DNA of 52,019 nucleotides from contig JADFQA010000023.1 of assembly GCA_022562055.1 (NCBI GenBank), positions 1 to 52,019 on the forward strand, in the 5' to 3' direction. This DNA is from Acidobacteriota bacterium. Lineage in GTDB: Bacteria; Actinomycetota; Acidimicrobiia; Spongiisociales; UBA5794. This document shows, piece after piece, positions 16,434-25,251 of the stretch (its first letter is position 1; the number at the start of each line of letters is the position of its first letter). Below the pieces are notes generated by a model, which saw only the letters and a program-made list of their open reading frames with translations, was not told the origin of the DNA and did not search any database. Position numbers and translations under genes: made by a program.

Positions 16434-18008
16434 ATGACAGTCACGCAAGAACACGACCAGCAGGAACTCGTTGTCGCGATGCGCGACATAACCAAGAAGT
16501 TTCCGGGCGTTATTGCCAACGAGGATGTAACCCTCGAGATCAGGCGCGGCGAGATCCATGCGCTGCTCGGCGAGAATGGTGCCGGCAAAAGCACGCTGAT
16601 GAGCGTCCTCTGTGGTCTGTACCAGCCCGACGGCGGAGCGATCCATCTGGCCCTGCAGACAGATGACCTGCGCGAGACAGTGTTGCGGTCCCCGGGCCAC
16701 GCCATCCACGAAGGCATTGGCATGGTGTATCAGCACTTCAAGTTGATACCAAGTTTCTCAGTCGCGGAGAATGTCCTGCTCGGGGCGCAAGATACCGCGG
16801 CGGTCCTTGACCTAGCAGCGACCGGTGAGCGAATCACCGGGATCGGTGAGCGTTTCGGTTTGCCGGTGGACCCCGACGCCGGTGTGTGGCAACTGAGCGT
16901 TGGAGAGCAACAGCGCGTCGAGATTCTCAAGCAACTCTATCGCGGCGCCTCGTTGCTGATCCTCGACGAACCCACTGCGGTTCTCACCCCGCAGGAGTCC
17001 GATGCGCTTGGCGAGACGATGCGGTCGCTCGCTGCGAGCGGCGTGTCGATCATCTTCATTTCGCACAAGCTCGACGAAGTTATCAACTACGCCGACCGTG
17101 TGACGGTGTTACGCGGCGGTAAGACCGAGGCGACCGTCGATGTCGCCGACGTGACCAAGGCGGATCTGGCGAGAATGATGGTCGGCCGTGACGTATTGTT
17201 TTCAGTCGACAAGGCCGCGCCGGAGTTCGGCCAGGATGCTCTCGTCCTTATGGACGTTTCGGCGGCTGGCGATCGCGGAGTAGAGGCAGTCACCAAAGTA
17301 TCTTTCACAGTGCGTGGCGGTGAGATATTTGGTATTGCGGGAGTGGCCGGCAACGGTCAGCGTGAACTCGTTGAGGTGATGACGGGGCTGCGCACCCCGA
17401 CCAGCGGTTCAGTCACCGTGCGTGGCGTCGATCTCACCGGAAAAGGCGCGCTCGACTTCATCATGGGCGGTGTAGCGCACGTTCCCGGTGATCGACTCGG
17501 TCAAGGCCTCGCCGGAAATCTGCCCCTCACCGACAACGTAATCCTCAAAACGTTTCGCTCCGAGCCGATTTCACATCGGTCGTTTCTCAACAAGCCAGCG
17601 ATCCTCGAAATGAGCGAACGGCTCATCGAGTCGTTCAACGTGCTTCCGGGTGACCCTAACGCGTCTGCAAGCGGACTCTCGGGCGGCAATCAGCAGAAAC
17701 TGATTTTGGCACGTGAGATTGATGCGACGAACCGCCTCGCCGACAGCAAACTGCCTGCCGTGCTCGTCGCGGTGTATCCCACGAGAGGTTTGGACGTCGG
17801 TGCGATCGAGATCGTTCGCGCCGCACTCCTGGAGCAGCGATCGCTTGGTGCGGCCGTGATTATGGTCAGCGAGGATCTCGACGAATTGCGTACTTTATCC
17901 GACCGCATTGCGGTCCTCCACGGTGGGGAGATCATGGGAATTGTGGATCCGAAAACGACATCCAAGGACGACCTGGGTCTACTTATGGCAGGGGAGCGGA
18001 TGTCATGA
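16434..18008 (+). CDS. Nucleoside-type ABC transporter ATPase (duplicated NBD)
   Basis: The 524-residue protein carries two ABC domains. The first has Walker A GENGAGKST (about 47-55), a signature LSVGEQQRVEIL and Walker B LLILDEPTAVLTP. The second has a degenerate Walker A GVAGNGQRE, signature LSGGNQQKL and the GLDVGA region, as in sugar and BMP/Nup-type transporters. It energises uptake with the two permeases that follow. The stop overlaps the next start (ATGA, 18005-18008). The ATG at 16434 has only a weak ribosome site and follows the hairpin, which fits lower expression than the binding protein. Confidence 0.92.
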   Translation: MTVTQEHDQQELVVAMRDITKKFPGVIANEDVTLEIRRGEIHALLGENGAGKSTLMSVLCGLYQPDGGAIHLALQTDDLRETVLRSPGHAIHEGIGMVYQHFKLIPSFSVAENVLLGAQDTAAVLDLAATGERITGIGERFGLPVDPDAGVWQLSVGEQQRVEILKQLYRGASLLILDEPTAVLTPQESDALGETMRSLAASGVSIIFISHKLDEVINYADRVTVLRGGKTEATVDVADVTKADLARMMVGRDVLFSVDKAAPEFGQDALVLMDVSAAGDRGVEAVTKVSFTVRGGEIFGIAGVAGNGQRELVEVMTGLRTPTSGSVTVRGVDLTGKGALDFIMGGVAHVPGDRLGQGLAGNLPLTDNVILKTFRSEPISHRSFLNKPAILEMSERLIESFNVLPGDPNASASGLSGGNQQKLILAREIDATNRLADSKLPAVLVAVYPTRGLDVGAIEIVRAALLEQRSLGAAVIMVSEDLDELRTLSDRIAVLHGGEIMGIVDPKTTSKDDLGLLMAGERMS

Positions 18009-19174
18009 CGCTGCCGTGGAGGTTTGAACTCGAGCGCCGTCTCGAGATTTCGCGCAAGATCGCCTGGGGTGTGCCTGCCCTATCCGTTTTGCTCGCATTC
18101 ATCTTCGGTGCTCTCATCCTGGTACTCGCTGGTGCATCACCGATCGAGACCTACCGGGCAATGCTTGCAGGAGCGTTCGGGTCCATCAGCGAATGGACCG
18201 ACGGGAACTTCCTCCAAGTAACCGAAACGCTCGTCCGTGCCACACCGCTCATCTTCACGGGTCTGGCAGTCGCAATGGCGTTCCGGATGCTCTTCTGGAA
18301 CATCGGAACAGAGGGTCAGCTCGTCATGGGCGCAATCGCCGCGGCGTGGGTAGCCCTGTTCCTGCCTGACCTTTTGCCGTGGTTGCCACAGACACGATGG
18401 ATATACATTCCGATCGGTATTGTCGCTGCAATGTTCGCCGGCGCGCTGTGGGCATTCATTCCGGCGATGATGAAGGTGAAGCTCGGCGTGAATGAGATCA
18501 TTTCCACGTTGATGTTTAACTACATTGCGATCTTGTTGTACCAGCAGCTCTACACGGGGTCATGGAAGGACCCGGAGGGCTTCGGATTTCCTGGCACTGC
18601 GCTGTTTCCGGAGTTCAGCTGGTTTCCCAAGTTCTCTGAGATCCCGATTCTGAACGTGCTGAGTGGCCGCATTCATCTCGGGTTCCCGCTCGCAATCGTC
18701 GTTGCAGTCGTTCTGTGGGTAATCATGGACAAAACTAAACGCGGTTACGAGGTCAGGCTGCTCGGCGAAAACGTGGGTGCCGCGGAGTACGCCGGCATTT
18801 CAGTATTCAAGAACGTGCTGTTCGTTATGGTTCTATCCGGTGGTGTTGCGGGGTTGGCTGGGCTATCGCAGGTCGCCGGTCTGGGTCACCGGTTGCAGGC
18901 CGGTCTTGCGGTTGGCAACGGATTCACTGGAATCATCATTGCCTGGCTCGCCAAGCTGCGGCCGCTATCAGTCGTGATCGTCGCCGTCATGATGGCGGCA
19001 CTCTTTGTGGGTGGGGACCAGCTACAGATTTCCCTCGGCCTACCGTCGAGCATCGCGGCAGTGTTGCAAGGGGCGATCCTCATCTTTGTGCTCTCCGGTG
19101 ACGTGTTCACCCGCTACCGCCTCAAAGTGACCCGGGTTGCGCGACATGCCGGTGCTGTTGGAGAGGAGGTTTAG
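18005..19174 (+). CDS. ABC transporter permease 1 (NupP/YufP-like)
   Basis: The 389-residue integral membrane protein has eight or more hydrophobic helices, a GTEGQLVMGAIAAAW segment and the coupling-type loop LGENVGAAEYAGISV typical of the BPD_transp_2 family of nucleoside and branched-chain transporters. A long periplasmic loop (YTGSWKDPEGFGFPGTALFP) matches the first permease of BMP-type systems. It pairs with the next gene product to form the transmembrane channel. The stop codon directly abuts the next start. Confidence 0.92.
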   Translation: MTLPWRFELERRLEISRKIAWGVPALSVLLAFIFGALILVLAGASPIETYRAMLAGAFGSISEWTDGNFLQVTETLVRATPLIFTGLAVAMAFRMLFWNIGTEGQLVMGAIAAAWVALFLPDLLPWLPQTRWIYIPIGIVAAMFAGALWAFIPAMMKVKLGVNEIISTLMFNYIAILLYQQLYTGSWKDPEGFGFPGTALFPEFSWFPKFSEIPILNVLSGRIHLGFPLAIVVAVVLWVIMDKTKRGYEVRLLGENVGAAEYAGISVFKNVLFVMVLSGGVAGLAGLSQVAGLGHRLQAGLAVGNGFTGIIIAWLAKLRPLSVVIVAVMMAALFVGGDQLQISLGLPSSIAAVLQGAILIFVLSGDVFTRYRLKVTRVARHAGAVGEEV

Positions 19175-20131
19175 ATGGATATTGAATTGCTCACCTCGAT
19201 TCTTGCGATAGCGGCGTTTGCCGGCACGTCGCTGGTATTTGCAACGATCGGCGAGATCTTTACCGAGCGTGTTGGTATTCTGAATCTCGGCGTCGAGGGC
19301 ATGATGATCATGGGCGCTGTCACAGGCTTTGCAGCGGCGTACCACTCTGAGAGCGTGTGGGTCGGCTTCTTCATTGCGGCCATCGTTGGAGGTTTCATGG
19401 CCCTTGCTCACGCCTTTGCGACGATTACATTGCGCGCCGATCAGATTGTCTCAGGCCTCGCTCTCACCCTGTTTGGTACCGGCTTGGCTAGTTTTCTTGG
19501 ACAGATCCTCGGACCCGACGGCGGCGCTCTCGTCGGACTCAACGGCCCGAAACTTGCGAAGTTCGCGATACCCGGCCTGTCGAGTCTTCCGTTGGTGGGG
19601 GAGGGGCTTTTCACACAGGATCCTCTGGTTTACTCTCTGTTTTTCGTGGTACCCGCGGCGTGGTACTTTCTCTACAAGACGCGCCCCGGGCTTTATCTGC
19701 GAGCGGTCGGGGAGAGTGCAGCTACTTCGGACGCCGTCGGGGTCAGCGTGTTTCAACGCCGTTACGTGTACACGGTGTTCGGTGGCGCAATGGCCGGAGT
19801 TGCCGGCGCGCACCTTTCGCTCTCGTACACGCCGGGTTGGTCAGAAAACTTGACGGGCGGCCGCGGATGGATCGTCATTGCATTGGTCATATTTGCGACG
19901 TGGAACCCCGCCCGGGCGGTGTTTGGTGCTCTCCTGTTCGGAGGTGTGAACGCCGTGCAGTTCCGGTTGCAGGCCGAGGGCACGAATCTTCCGACGAACA
20001 TTCTCAACATGTCGCCGTACATTCTGACGATCGTTGTTCTGATCCTGATCACGCGATCCGACAAGGCTCGACAAACGATCGGTGCTCCTGTGGGGTTGGG
20101 AGTCCCGTATCACCGTGAGGAACGTGGCTGA
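19175..20131 (+). CDS. ABC transporter permease 2 (NupQ/YufQ-like)
   Basis: The 318-residue membrane protein of the BPD_transp_2 family has EIFTERVGILNLGVEGMMIMGAV near the N-terminus, the coupling loop AVGESAATSDAVGVSVF and a C-terminal WNPARAVFGALLFGGVNAV. Both sequence and order match the second permease of BMP-type nucleoside transporters. ATG 19175 follows the upstream stop without a gap and GAGAGGAGG lies just before it. It is the last gene of the transporter operon. Confidence 0.92.
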   Translation: MDIELLTSILAIAAFAGTSLVFATIGEIFTERVGILNLGVEGMMIMGAVTGFAAAYHSESVWVGFFIAAIVGGFMALAHAFATITLRADQIVSGLALTLFGTGLASFLGQILGPDGGALVGLNGPKLAKFAIPGLSSLPLVGEGLFTQDPLVYSLFFVVPAAWYFLYKTRPGLYLRAVGESAATSDAVGVSVFQRRYVYTVFGGAMAGVAGAHLSLSYTPGWSENLTGGRGWIVIALVIFATWNPARAVFGALLFGGVNAVQFRLQAEGTNLPTNILNMSPYILTIVVLILITRSDKARQTIGAPVGLGVPYHREERG

Positions 20132-20153
20132 CGAGGCACCATAGTCATTCCGG

Positions 20154-20170
20154 TTGTACAAAGTGTTAAG
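20154..20170 (+). promoter_or_regulatory. Island operator site B
   Basis: TTGTACAAAGTGTTAAG shares the core ACAAARTGT and right arm with sites A and C; the left arm has two deviations from the palindrome. It lies 31 bases upstream of the deaminase GTG start, in the 70-base gap after the transporter operon, which suggests that the deaminase/xdh genes have their own regulated promoter. Confidence 0.5.
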
Positions 20171-20201
20171 GTAGCGGGGAGGATGTAGCGAGGAGTTTCA
20201 T

Positions 20202-20828
20202 GTGGCAGCGGGTTCTCCCAAACGTGGGTCGGAGTCCTGGCCGTTCGTGACCGATGTGGCAATTTCGATGCCAGGCTGGCTTGCGAATGACGTTGCGAAC
20301 TATCGAGGTATCTACCTAACACGCGAGGATCGCATGGCCGTAGCTGTTGACGTTGCACGACGCAACGTGGCGGAGCAGACCGGTGGTCCGTTTGGTGCCG
20401 CTATTTTTGAAGAAGCGTCTGGAGTCCTTGTTTCCGTCGGTGTCAATCGTGTGATCGAGCAAACCGCAGCGTTTGCTCACGCTGAGATGCTCGCCTTCTT
20501 GATGGCTGGTCGCGCGGTTGAGAGTTTTGACTTGGGTTCCGAGCACCTCCCTGCAATGCAGCTCGTGACGAGCTGTGAGCCGTGCGCAATGTGTCTCGGC
20601 ACGATCCCATGGAGCGGTGTACGCAGCGTCATCTGCGGTGCCCGAGACTCGGACATTCGAAACATCGGGTTCGACGAGGGGTCCAAGCCGGCGAATTGGA
20701 TTGCGGATCTCAACGCACGCGGGATTGCGGTGACCATGGACGTTCTTCGACCTGAATCGGTCGAGGTCCTTGAGATGTATGCGGCCGCAGGAGCGGTGAT
20801 CTACAACGGCAGGGGTGCCGATTCGTGA
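20202..20828 (+). CDS. CDA-fold nucleoside/nucleobase deaminase, probable guanine deaminase
   Basis: The 208-residue zinc deaminase has FAHAEM (zinc His93, catalytic Glu95) and SCEPCAMC (zinc Cys128 and Cys131), preceded by GGPFGAAIF. This is the layout of GuaD/TadA-like cytidine-deaminase-fold enzymes. In this setting, upstream of xanthine dehydrogenase subunits, guanine to xanthine is the simplest role; adenine or another aminopurine is possible. GTG 20202 has AGGAG six bases upstream. The stop overlaps the next start (GTGA). About 35 N-terminal residues extend beyond the usual domain start. Confidence 0.85.
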   Translation: MAAGSPKRGSESWPFVTDVAISMPGWLANDVANYRGIYLTREDRMAVAVDVARRNVAEQTGGPFGAAIFEEASGVLVSVGVNRVIEQTAAFAHAEMLAFLMAGRAVESFDLGSEHLPAMQLVTSCEPCAMCLGTIPWSGVRSVICGARDSDIRNIGFDEGSKPANWIADLNARGIAVTMDVLRPESVEVLEMYAAAGAVIYNGRGADS

Positions 20829-22312
20829 CGACGCATCAACTCCATCCTGTGCAGCGCCAAGGCAGCCATCGCCTCTCAGAGTACCGCAGACCACCGACCT
20901 TGGAACAGGCCGTGCGCGTTCTCGAAACCCGTGGCGATGCAGCAAGGATCATCGCCGGAGGGACAGACCTTTTGTTGGAAATGGACCGTGGGTCGCGCAG
21001 CGGCATCGACACGCTGGTCGACCTCCGCGACATTCCGGGACTCGACGAAATCGCAGACGACGGCGACGACATCATTCTCGGCTGCCTCGTCACGCACGGC
21101 CAGGTTGTTACCAGCGCGTTCGTTGCTGAGCATGCCTTTCCACTCCTCCAAGCATGTTCTGAGATTGGTGCTCCTCAGCTCCGCAACCGAGCGACCGTTG
21201 TTGGGAACATCGTCACAGCGTCCCCGGCAAACGACACAATTACACCGTTGCGTGCACTCGATGCAACCATCGAGGTCATCGGACTATCTGGACGCCGCTC
21301 GATTCCTTTCGAGGAATTCCATCCCAGCTTTCGAGCAACCGCGCTACACCACACAGACATCGTCACCGCGATCCGCATACCCAAAATGAAGCCCACGGAA
21401 CGTGGCGTCTTCGGAAAGCTTGGATTGCGCAAGGCGCAGGCCATATCGGTGTTACACGCGACCGCAATCCTCGACTTCGACGGCGACGTGGTCACCGGGG
21501 CGAAGATTGCGTTTGGGAGCGCAACACCTGTCATTGTTCGGGCGAGCGAAGTCGAACAAGCGATCATCGGAGTCCCTCTTTCGGTCTTGTCGATCAGTGA
21601 CGCCGTTGCGCTGGTGCATGAGTCGATTGCGCCGATCGACGACATCCGAGCGGACGCCGTGTATCGCAGCGAACAGGCCGAGATCATGCTCAAGCGCATG
21701 TTGGTCGCGCTTGCGGACGGGACCGAGCGAGCACGATTCAACCAACCAGCCATCACGCTGTGGACTGGCCGAGACGACCACCGATGGTCGGCAACGGGTG
21801 GCGCCAACGAGGTCACTGCGCTCACCGAGATCGACGTCATCGTCAACGGCCGAACGGTGCGCGCAGGCGGCGCCGTGTCGATGACCCTTCTCAATTGGTT
21901 GCGCGATGTCGCCGGTGTGGTCACCGGGTCCCCCCTCACGGGCACAAAGGAAGGTTGTGCAGAAGGCGAGTGTGGCGCCTGCACGGTTCTGATGGACGGC
22001 AACGCCGTCGTTTCATGCCTCGTTCTTGCAGCCCAAGCCGACGGGCGGTCGGTGACGACGGTCGAAGGTCTCGCTGACAATGGGATACACGACACGATGC
22101 AGCAGGCGTTTCTCGAAAACGGCGCAGTGCAGTGCGGATACTGCATACCCGGCTTCGTTATGTCGGCGGAGGTTTTGGTTCAGGAGTCTTCTCCGCTCGA
22201 CCGAGAAAAGGCCGAGGCCGGGCTAGCCGGTAACCTGTGCCGCTGTACGGGCTACTACAAAATCATCGACGCAGTCATCGACGCTGCCGGGCAAACTCGG
22301 AGTGGAACATGA
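20825..22312 (+). CDS. Xanthine dehydrogenase-type FAD subunit fused to [2Fe-2S]2 subunit
   Basis: The 495-residue fusion has an N-terminal CoxM/XdhB-type FAD domain (RIIAGGTDLLLEM, the TVVGNIVTASPANDT loop, KLGLRKAQAISV) to about residue 290. After a linker comes an XdhC/CoxS-type domain with CAEGECGACTVL, then CGYCIPGF and CRCTGYYK. These parts are normally separate genes or in the opposite order in small-subunit fusions, so the FAD-then-FeS order is a useful marker. The frame overlaps both neighbours by four bases (GTGA and ATGA), giving a tightly coupled deaminase/FAD-FeS/Mo unit. It supplies electron transfer for the Mo subunit downstream and might also serve the FAD-less XdhD-like enzyme. 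Confidence 0.9.
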   Translation: MTTHQLHPVQRQGSHRLSEYRRPPTLEQAVRVLETRGDAARIIAGGTDLLLEMDRGSRSGIDTLVDLRDIPGLDEIADDGDDIILGCLVTHGQVVTSAFVAEHAFPLLQACSEIGAPQLRNRATVVGNIVTASPANDTITPLRALDATIEVIGLSGRRSIPFEEFHPSFRATALHHTDIVTAIRIPKMKPTERGVFGKLGLRKAQAISVLHATAILDFDGDVVTGAKIAFGSATPVIVRASEVEQAIIGVPLSVLSISDAVALVHESIAPIDDIRADAVYRSEQAEIMLKRMLVALADGTERARFNQPAITLWTGRDDHRWSATGGANEVTALTEIDVIVNGRTVRAGGAVSMTLLNWLRDVAGVVTGSPLTGTKEGCAEGECGACTVLMDGNAVVSCLVLAAQADGRSVTTVEGLADNGIHDTMQQAFLENGAVQCGYCIPGFVMSAEVLVQESSPLDREKAEAGLAGNLCRCTGYYKIIDAVIDAAGQTRSGT

Positions 22313-24546
22313 CGGTTGGCGCCAGCGTCCGACGATTCGATGGGCCATCGAAGGTCGATGGTTCTGCCCTCTACCCGGGCGATATCCCTCTCGACAACCC
22401 GCTACACGCCAAGGTCGTCTTCTCCAACAAGCCACACGCCAAAATGTTGTCAATGGACGTGACTCCAGCTCTGGCGATGCCAGGTGTCGTGACGATCATC
22501 ACCGCGGCGGACGTCCCTCTCAACGAATACGGCCTCACGATGAAGGACCAGGCTGTGCTCGTCGGAGTTGATGGCAACGGACGCAGCGATCTGCCACCAA
22601 ACATCTCACGCTGGGAGGCAGACCACATTGCTTTGATCGTTGCGGAAAGTGCTGATGAGGCAGCGGCTGCCGCCGCCGCGCTTGTCGTTGAATGGGCGGA
22701 CATGCCGGTCGTTGCCGACATCGACGCTGCGCTCAACGGCGAGACGCTTGTGCACCCTGAAAACGGCAAGCCTACGAATATTTTCTACTCCTACAAGACC
22801 AGGCTCGGGGATATGGATGCCGGTTGGGCAGCTGCCGATGTCGTGGTGGAAGCCACCTACGAACTACCTCACCAGGAACACGCCTACCTCCAGCCTGAGG
22901 CCGCGGTTTCATACATCGACGATGAAGGTCGGATCACTGTCAACATCGCCGGACAATGGGCGGTAGAGGATCAAGTGTCGATTGCATACTCACTTGATGT
23001 GCCTGTCGAAGAAATCCGCGTCATTTATCCTGCGATTGGGGGAGCGTTTGGGGGCAGAGAGGACATGTCGTTGCAGATCGTAATGGCCCTGGCGACGCGC
23101 AAGCTCCGCGCTATGGGTGTCGATCGTCCGCTGCGCACCGTGTGGAATCGGGAAGAAAGCATGTTGGGACACCACAAACGCCACCGTGCTCGCGTGGTCA
23201 CGAAATGGGGCGCGACACGCGACGGCAAGATCGTTGCCGTCGACACTGACGTGTACATGGACGCCGGGGCGTACAACTACACATCAAACAAGGTTCTCGG
23301 CACGTTCCACACCACGATTGCGGGGCCGTATGTCGTGCCGAACGTCCGCGTCGACTCTCGGGCTATCTACACGACTTCGGTTCCCGGTGGGGCGTTCCGC
23401 GGATTTGGGGCCCCCCAGGCCGGATTCGTTGCTGAGTCACAGATGAACAAGCTGGCAGTGAAACTTGGCATCGACCCGGCCGAGATACGCCGGCGCAACA
23501 CCCTGAGCGACGGTGACATCTCCATCACTCACCACCCCCTTCCGCTTGGAGTGACAATCGGTCAAGTGCTCGACACCTGCGCTGAAAGGCAACAGGCATG
23601 GGCAGAGGTGCCGGCGACCCCCGATCTGTCACCGTTCGCCTCGCTCGCATCGTCAGGCGATGCAGTGAAGGTCGGGGTTGGTTTGGCAATTGGATTCAAG
23701 AATGTTGGGTTCTCCTTCGGATTCCCCGAACGGTGCGAGGCCACCATTGAGCTTTACGGCGATGAGGACGAGTATGACTCAGCAATCTTGTATCACGGCG
23801 GCGCCGACGTCGGTCAGGGGGCCCACACGGTGTTTGTGCAGATGGCCGCCGAGGCTCTCGGGTTGCCGGTTGAGGCTGTCTCGGGCGTAATGTCAGACAC
23901 CGCGACATCTGGAGATTCGGGCTCTGCGTCTGCGTCCCGTCTCACCTGGATGGCCGGTCAATCTATTGGTGAAGCCGCTGCGGTCGCGCACAAGGCGTGG
24001 GTAGACGGCGACCGGCCCGCCCGTGGCTTTTACCGATATGAGCCACCGGCGACCGAGCCTCTCGACCCAGACACTGGGGCCGGCGCACCGTTTTTTACTT
24101 GCGGCTATGTTGCCGAGGCCGTCGAGTTGGCTATCGACGTCGAGACCGGTCACATCGAGATCCTCCGCATGGTGTGTGTGACCGACGCCGGTCGGGTTGT
24201 AAACCCGTTGTTGGCCGAAGGTCAGATCGAAGGTGCCGTGGTGCAGGCGCTCGGGTACGCCCTCAGCGAACGGTTGGTCGTTAAGGACGGACGCATGTTG
24301 AACCCGAGATTCAGTGGGTATCTTATCCCGGGTGTCTCTGAAATCCCTAAGACGCTAGAGGTCGTCAACCTTGAACTTGCAGACCCGCTGGGTCCGTGGG
24401 GCCTGCGGGGCATTGCAGAGATGCCGATGATCGCGTGTGTGCCGGCGATAACCGCGGCCATCCACGATGCGACCGGCGTGTGGATAGATGAGTTTCCATT
24501 GACCCCTGACCTGGTTCGCAAACATCTTCGAGCTGCAGGCCTATAA
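22309..24546 (+). CDS. Xanthine dehydrogenase-type molybdopterin-binding subunit
   Basis: The 745-residue protein carries the aldehyde/xanthine dehydrogenase Mo-binding domains: GASVRRFDGPSKVDGSALYPGD at the N-terminus, YPAIGGAFGGREDMS, GGAFRGFGAPQAGFV, HGGADVGQGAHTV, and GLRGIAEMPMI near the C-terminus with the Glu that corresponds to the catalytic base (GVGE in relatives). It should hydroxylate a purine or related N-heterocycle. ATG 22309 overlaps the upstream stop, which is preferred over a frame start at 22237 that would lie inside the previous gene. It ends 14 bases before the convergent regulator gene. Confidence 0.9.
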   Translation: MTVGASVRRFDGPSKVDGSALYPGDIPLDNPLHAKVVFSNKPHAKMLSMDVTPALAMPGVVTIITAADVPLNEYGLTMKDQAVLVGVDGNGRSDLPPNISRWEADHIALIVAESADEAAAAAAALVVEWADMPVVADIDAALNGETLVHPENGKPTNIFYSYKTRLGDMDAGWAAADVVVEATYELPHQEHAYLQPEAAVSYIDDEGRITVNIAGQWAVEDQVSIAYSLDVPVEEIRVIYPAIGGAFGGREDMSLQIVMALATRKLRAMGVDRPLRTVWNREESMLGHHKRHRARVVTKWGATRDGKIVAVDTDVYMDAGAYNYTSNKVLGTFHTTIAGPYVVPNVRVDSRAIYTTSVPGGAFRGFGAPQAGFVAESQMNKLAVKLGIDPAEIRRRNTLSDGDISITHHPLPLGVTIGQVLDTCAERQQAWAEVPATPDLSPFASLASSGDAVKVGVGLAIGFKNVGFSFGFPERCEATIELYGDEDEYDSAILYHGGADVGQGAHTVFVQMAAEALGLPVEAVSGVMSDTATSGDSGSASASRLTWMAGQSIGEAAAVAHKAWVDGDRPARGFYRYEPPATEPLDPDTGAGAPFFTCGYVAEAVELAIDVETGHIEILRMVCVTDAGRVVNPLLAEGQIEGAVVQALGYALSERLVVKDGRMLNPRFSGYLIPGVSEIPKTLEVVNLELADPLGPWGLRGIAEMPMIACVPAITAAIHDATGVWIDEFPLTPDLVRKHLRAAGL

Positions 24547-24560
24547 AATAAACGCGCCAG

Positions 24561-24938
24561 CTAGGTCTTGTTGACGGTGTTGAGATAGTTGTAGACGGTA
24601 ATTCGGCTCACCCGCATGCGGTCCGCCACGTCGTCAATCGCTTTGCGCATACGAAAAGCACCCCGTGAATCGAGGATACCGACGGCCCTCTGTTTCAGCT
24701 CGCGCGAAAGTTCGTCTAGTGGGCCGCCGAGTTCCAGCTCGATGCTGGCAATCATGTGCCCGAGAGCGCCTTCGAGACCCGCCAAACGAAGCACAGCAAC
24801 CGTTTCTCCCTCCCATTGCAAGGGGATATCGCCCGGCTGCGTCTCTGAAATCGCGAGGATTTCCGCGCCGAGCGCCTCTGCGATCGGCGCCACTGCGTCG
24901 ATGAGCGGATGGTCGCCTAGCGCGTGGTCCGCGATCAC
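24561..24938 (-). CDS. Helix-turn-helix regulator (DauR/YheO-type HTH), candidate island regulator
   Basis: The 125-residue protein ends in RGAFRMRKAIDDVADRMRVSRITVYNYLN, the helix-turn-helix typical of YheO/DauR-like regulators. The N-terminal 80 residues form a small alpha/beta domain that could bind a ligand or partner but lacks a full PAS domain. It overlaps the YkoF/MTH1187-like gene by four bases (ATGA), so the two products may work as a sensor and DNA-binding pair. It is the only transcription factor in the island and the best candidate to bind the three shared palindromes. Confidence 0.7.
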   Translation of the reverse strand: MIADHALGDHPLIDAVAPIAEALGAEILAISETQPGDIPLQWEGETVAVLRLAGLEGALGHMIASIELELGGPLDELSRELKQRAVGILDSRGAFRMRKAIDDVADRMRVSRITVYNYLNTVNKT

Positions 24939-25231
24939 GATTCGATTTCGACCGTCAGCTGCAAGCGCGTCGCCCCCGACCCGAGTGCAGCCGGCAGTAC
25001 TGCAGCAATGCTTTCAAGAACAGCTTTGCGGTCGCCGACCACAGTGGTGCCAAACGGTCCGATCGTGACTACGACCCCGGTACGTCGGGCCGCGTCAATC
25101 CCAGCCATCACATGCTCGCGAAGTTCGCCGGGCACGAACGGCTCGATGACGAACTCGGCTGTGAGCGTATCACCGGTGTTGTCAGTGGCCTCCATCGCCG
25201 CAATGATCGTCGCTGCGGGCATCCATCGCAA
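24935..25231 (-). CDS. YkoF/MTH1187-like (thiamine-binding-type fold) small protein
   Basis: The 98-residue protein (EFVIEPFVPGELREHVMAGIDAARRTGVVV, IGPFGTTVVGD, LPAALGSGATRLQL) resembles the MTH1187/YkoF family. Some members bind thiamine, HMP or other heterocycles in a ferredoxin-like fold. Here it sits between the beta-ureidopropionase and HTH genes, so binding of an island intermediate is a reasonable guess. The start is uncertain: ATG 25231 gives 98 residues, ATG 25195 gives 86. Confidence 0.65.
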   Translation of the reverse strand: MRWMPAATIIAAMEATDNTGDTLTAEFVIEPFVPGELREHVMAGIDAARRTGVVVTIGPFGTTVVGDRKAVLESIAAVLPAALGSGATRLQLTVEIES

Positions 25232-25251
25232 ACACCGCCGGCATCGAAGCC

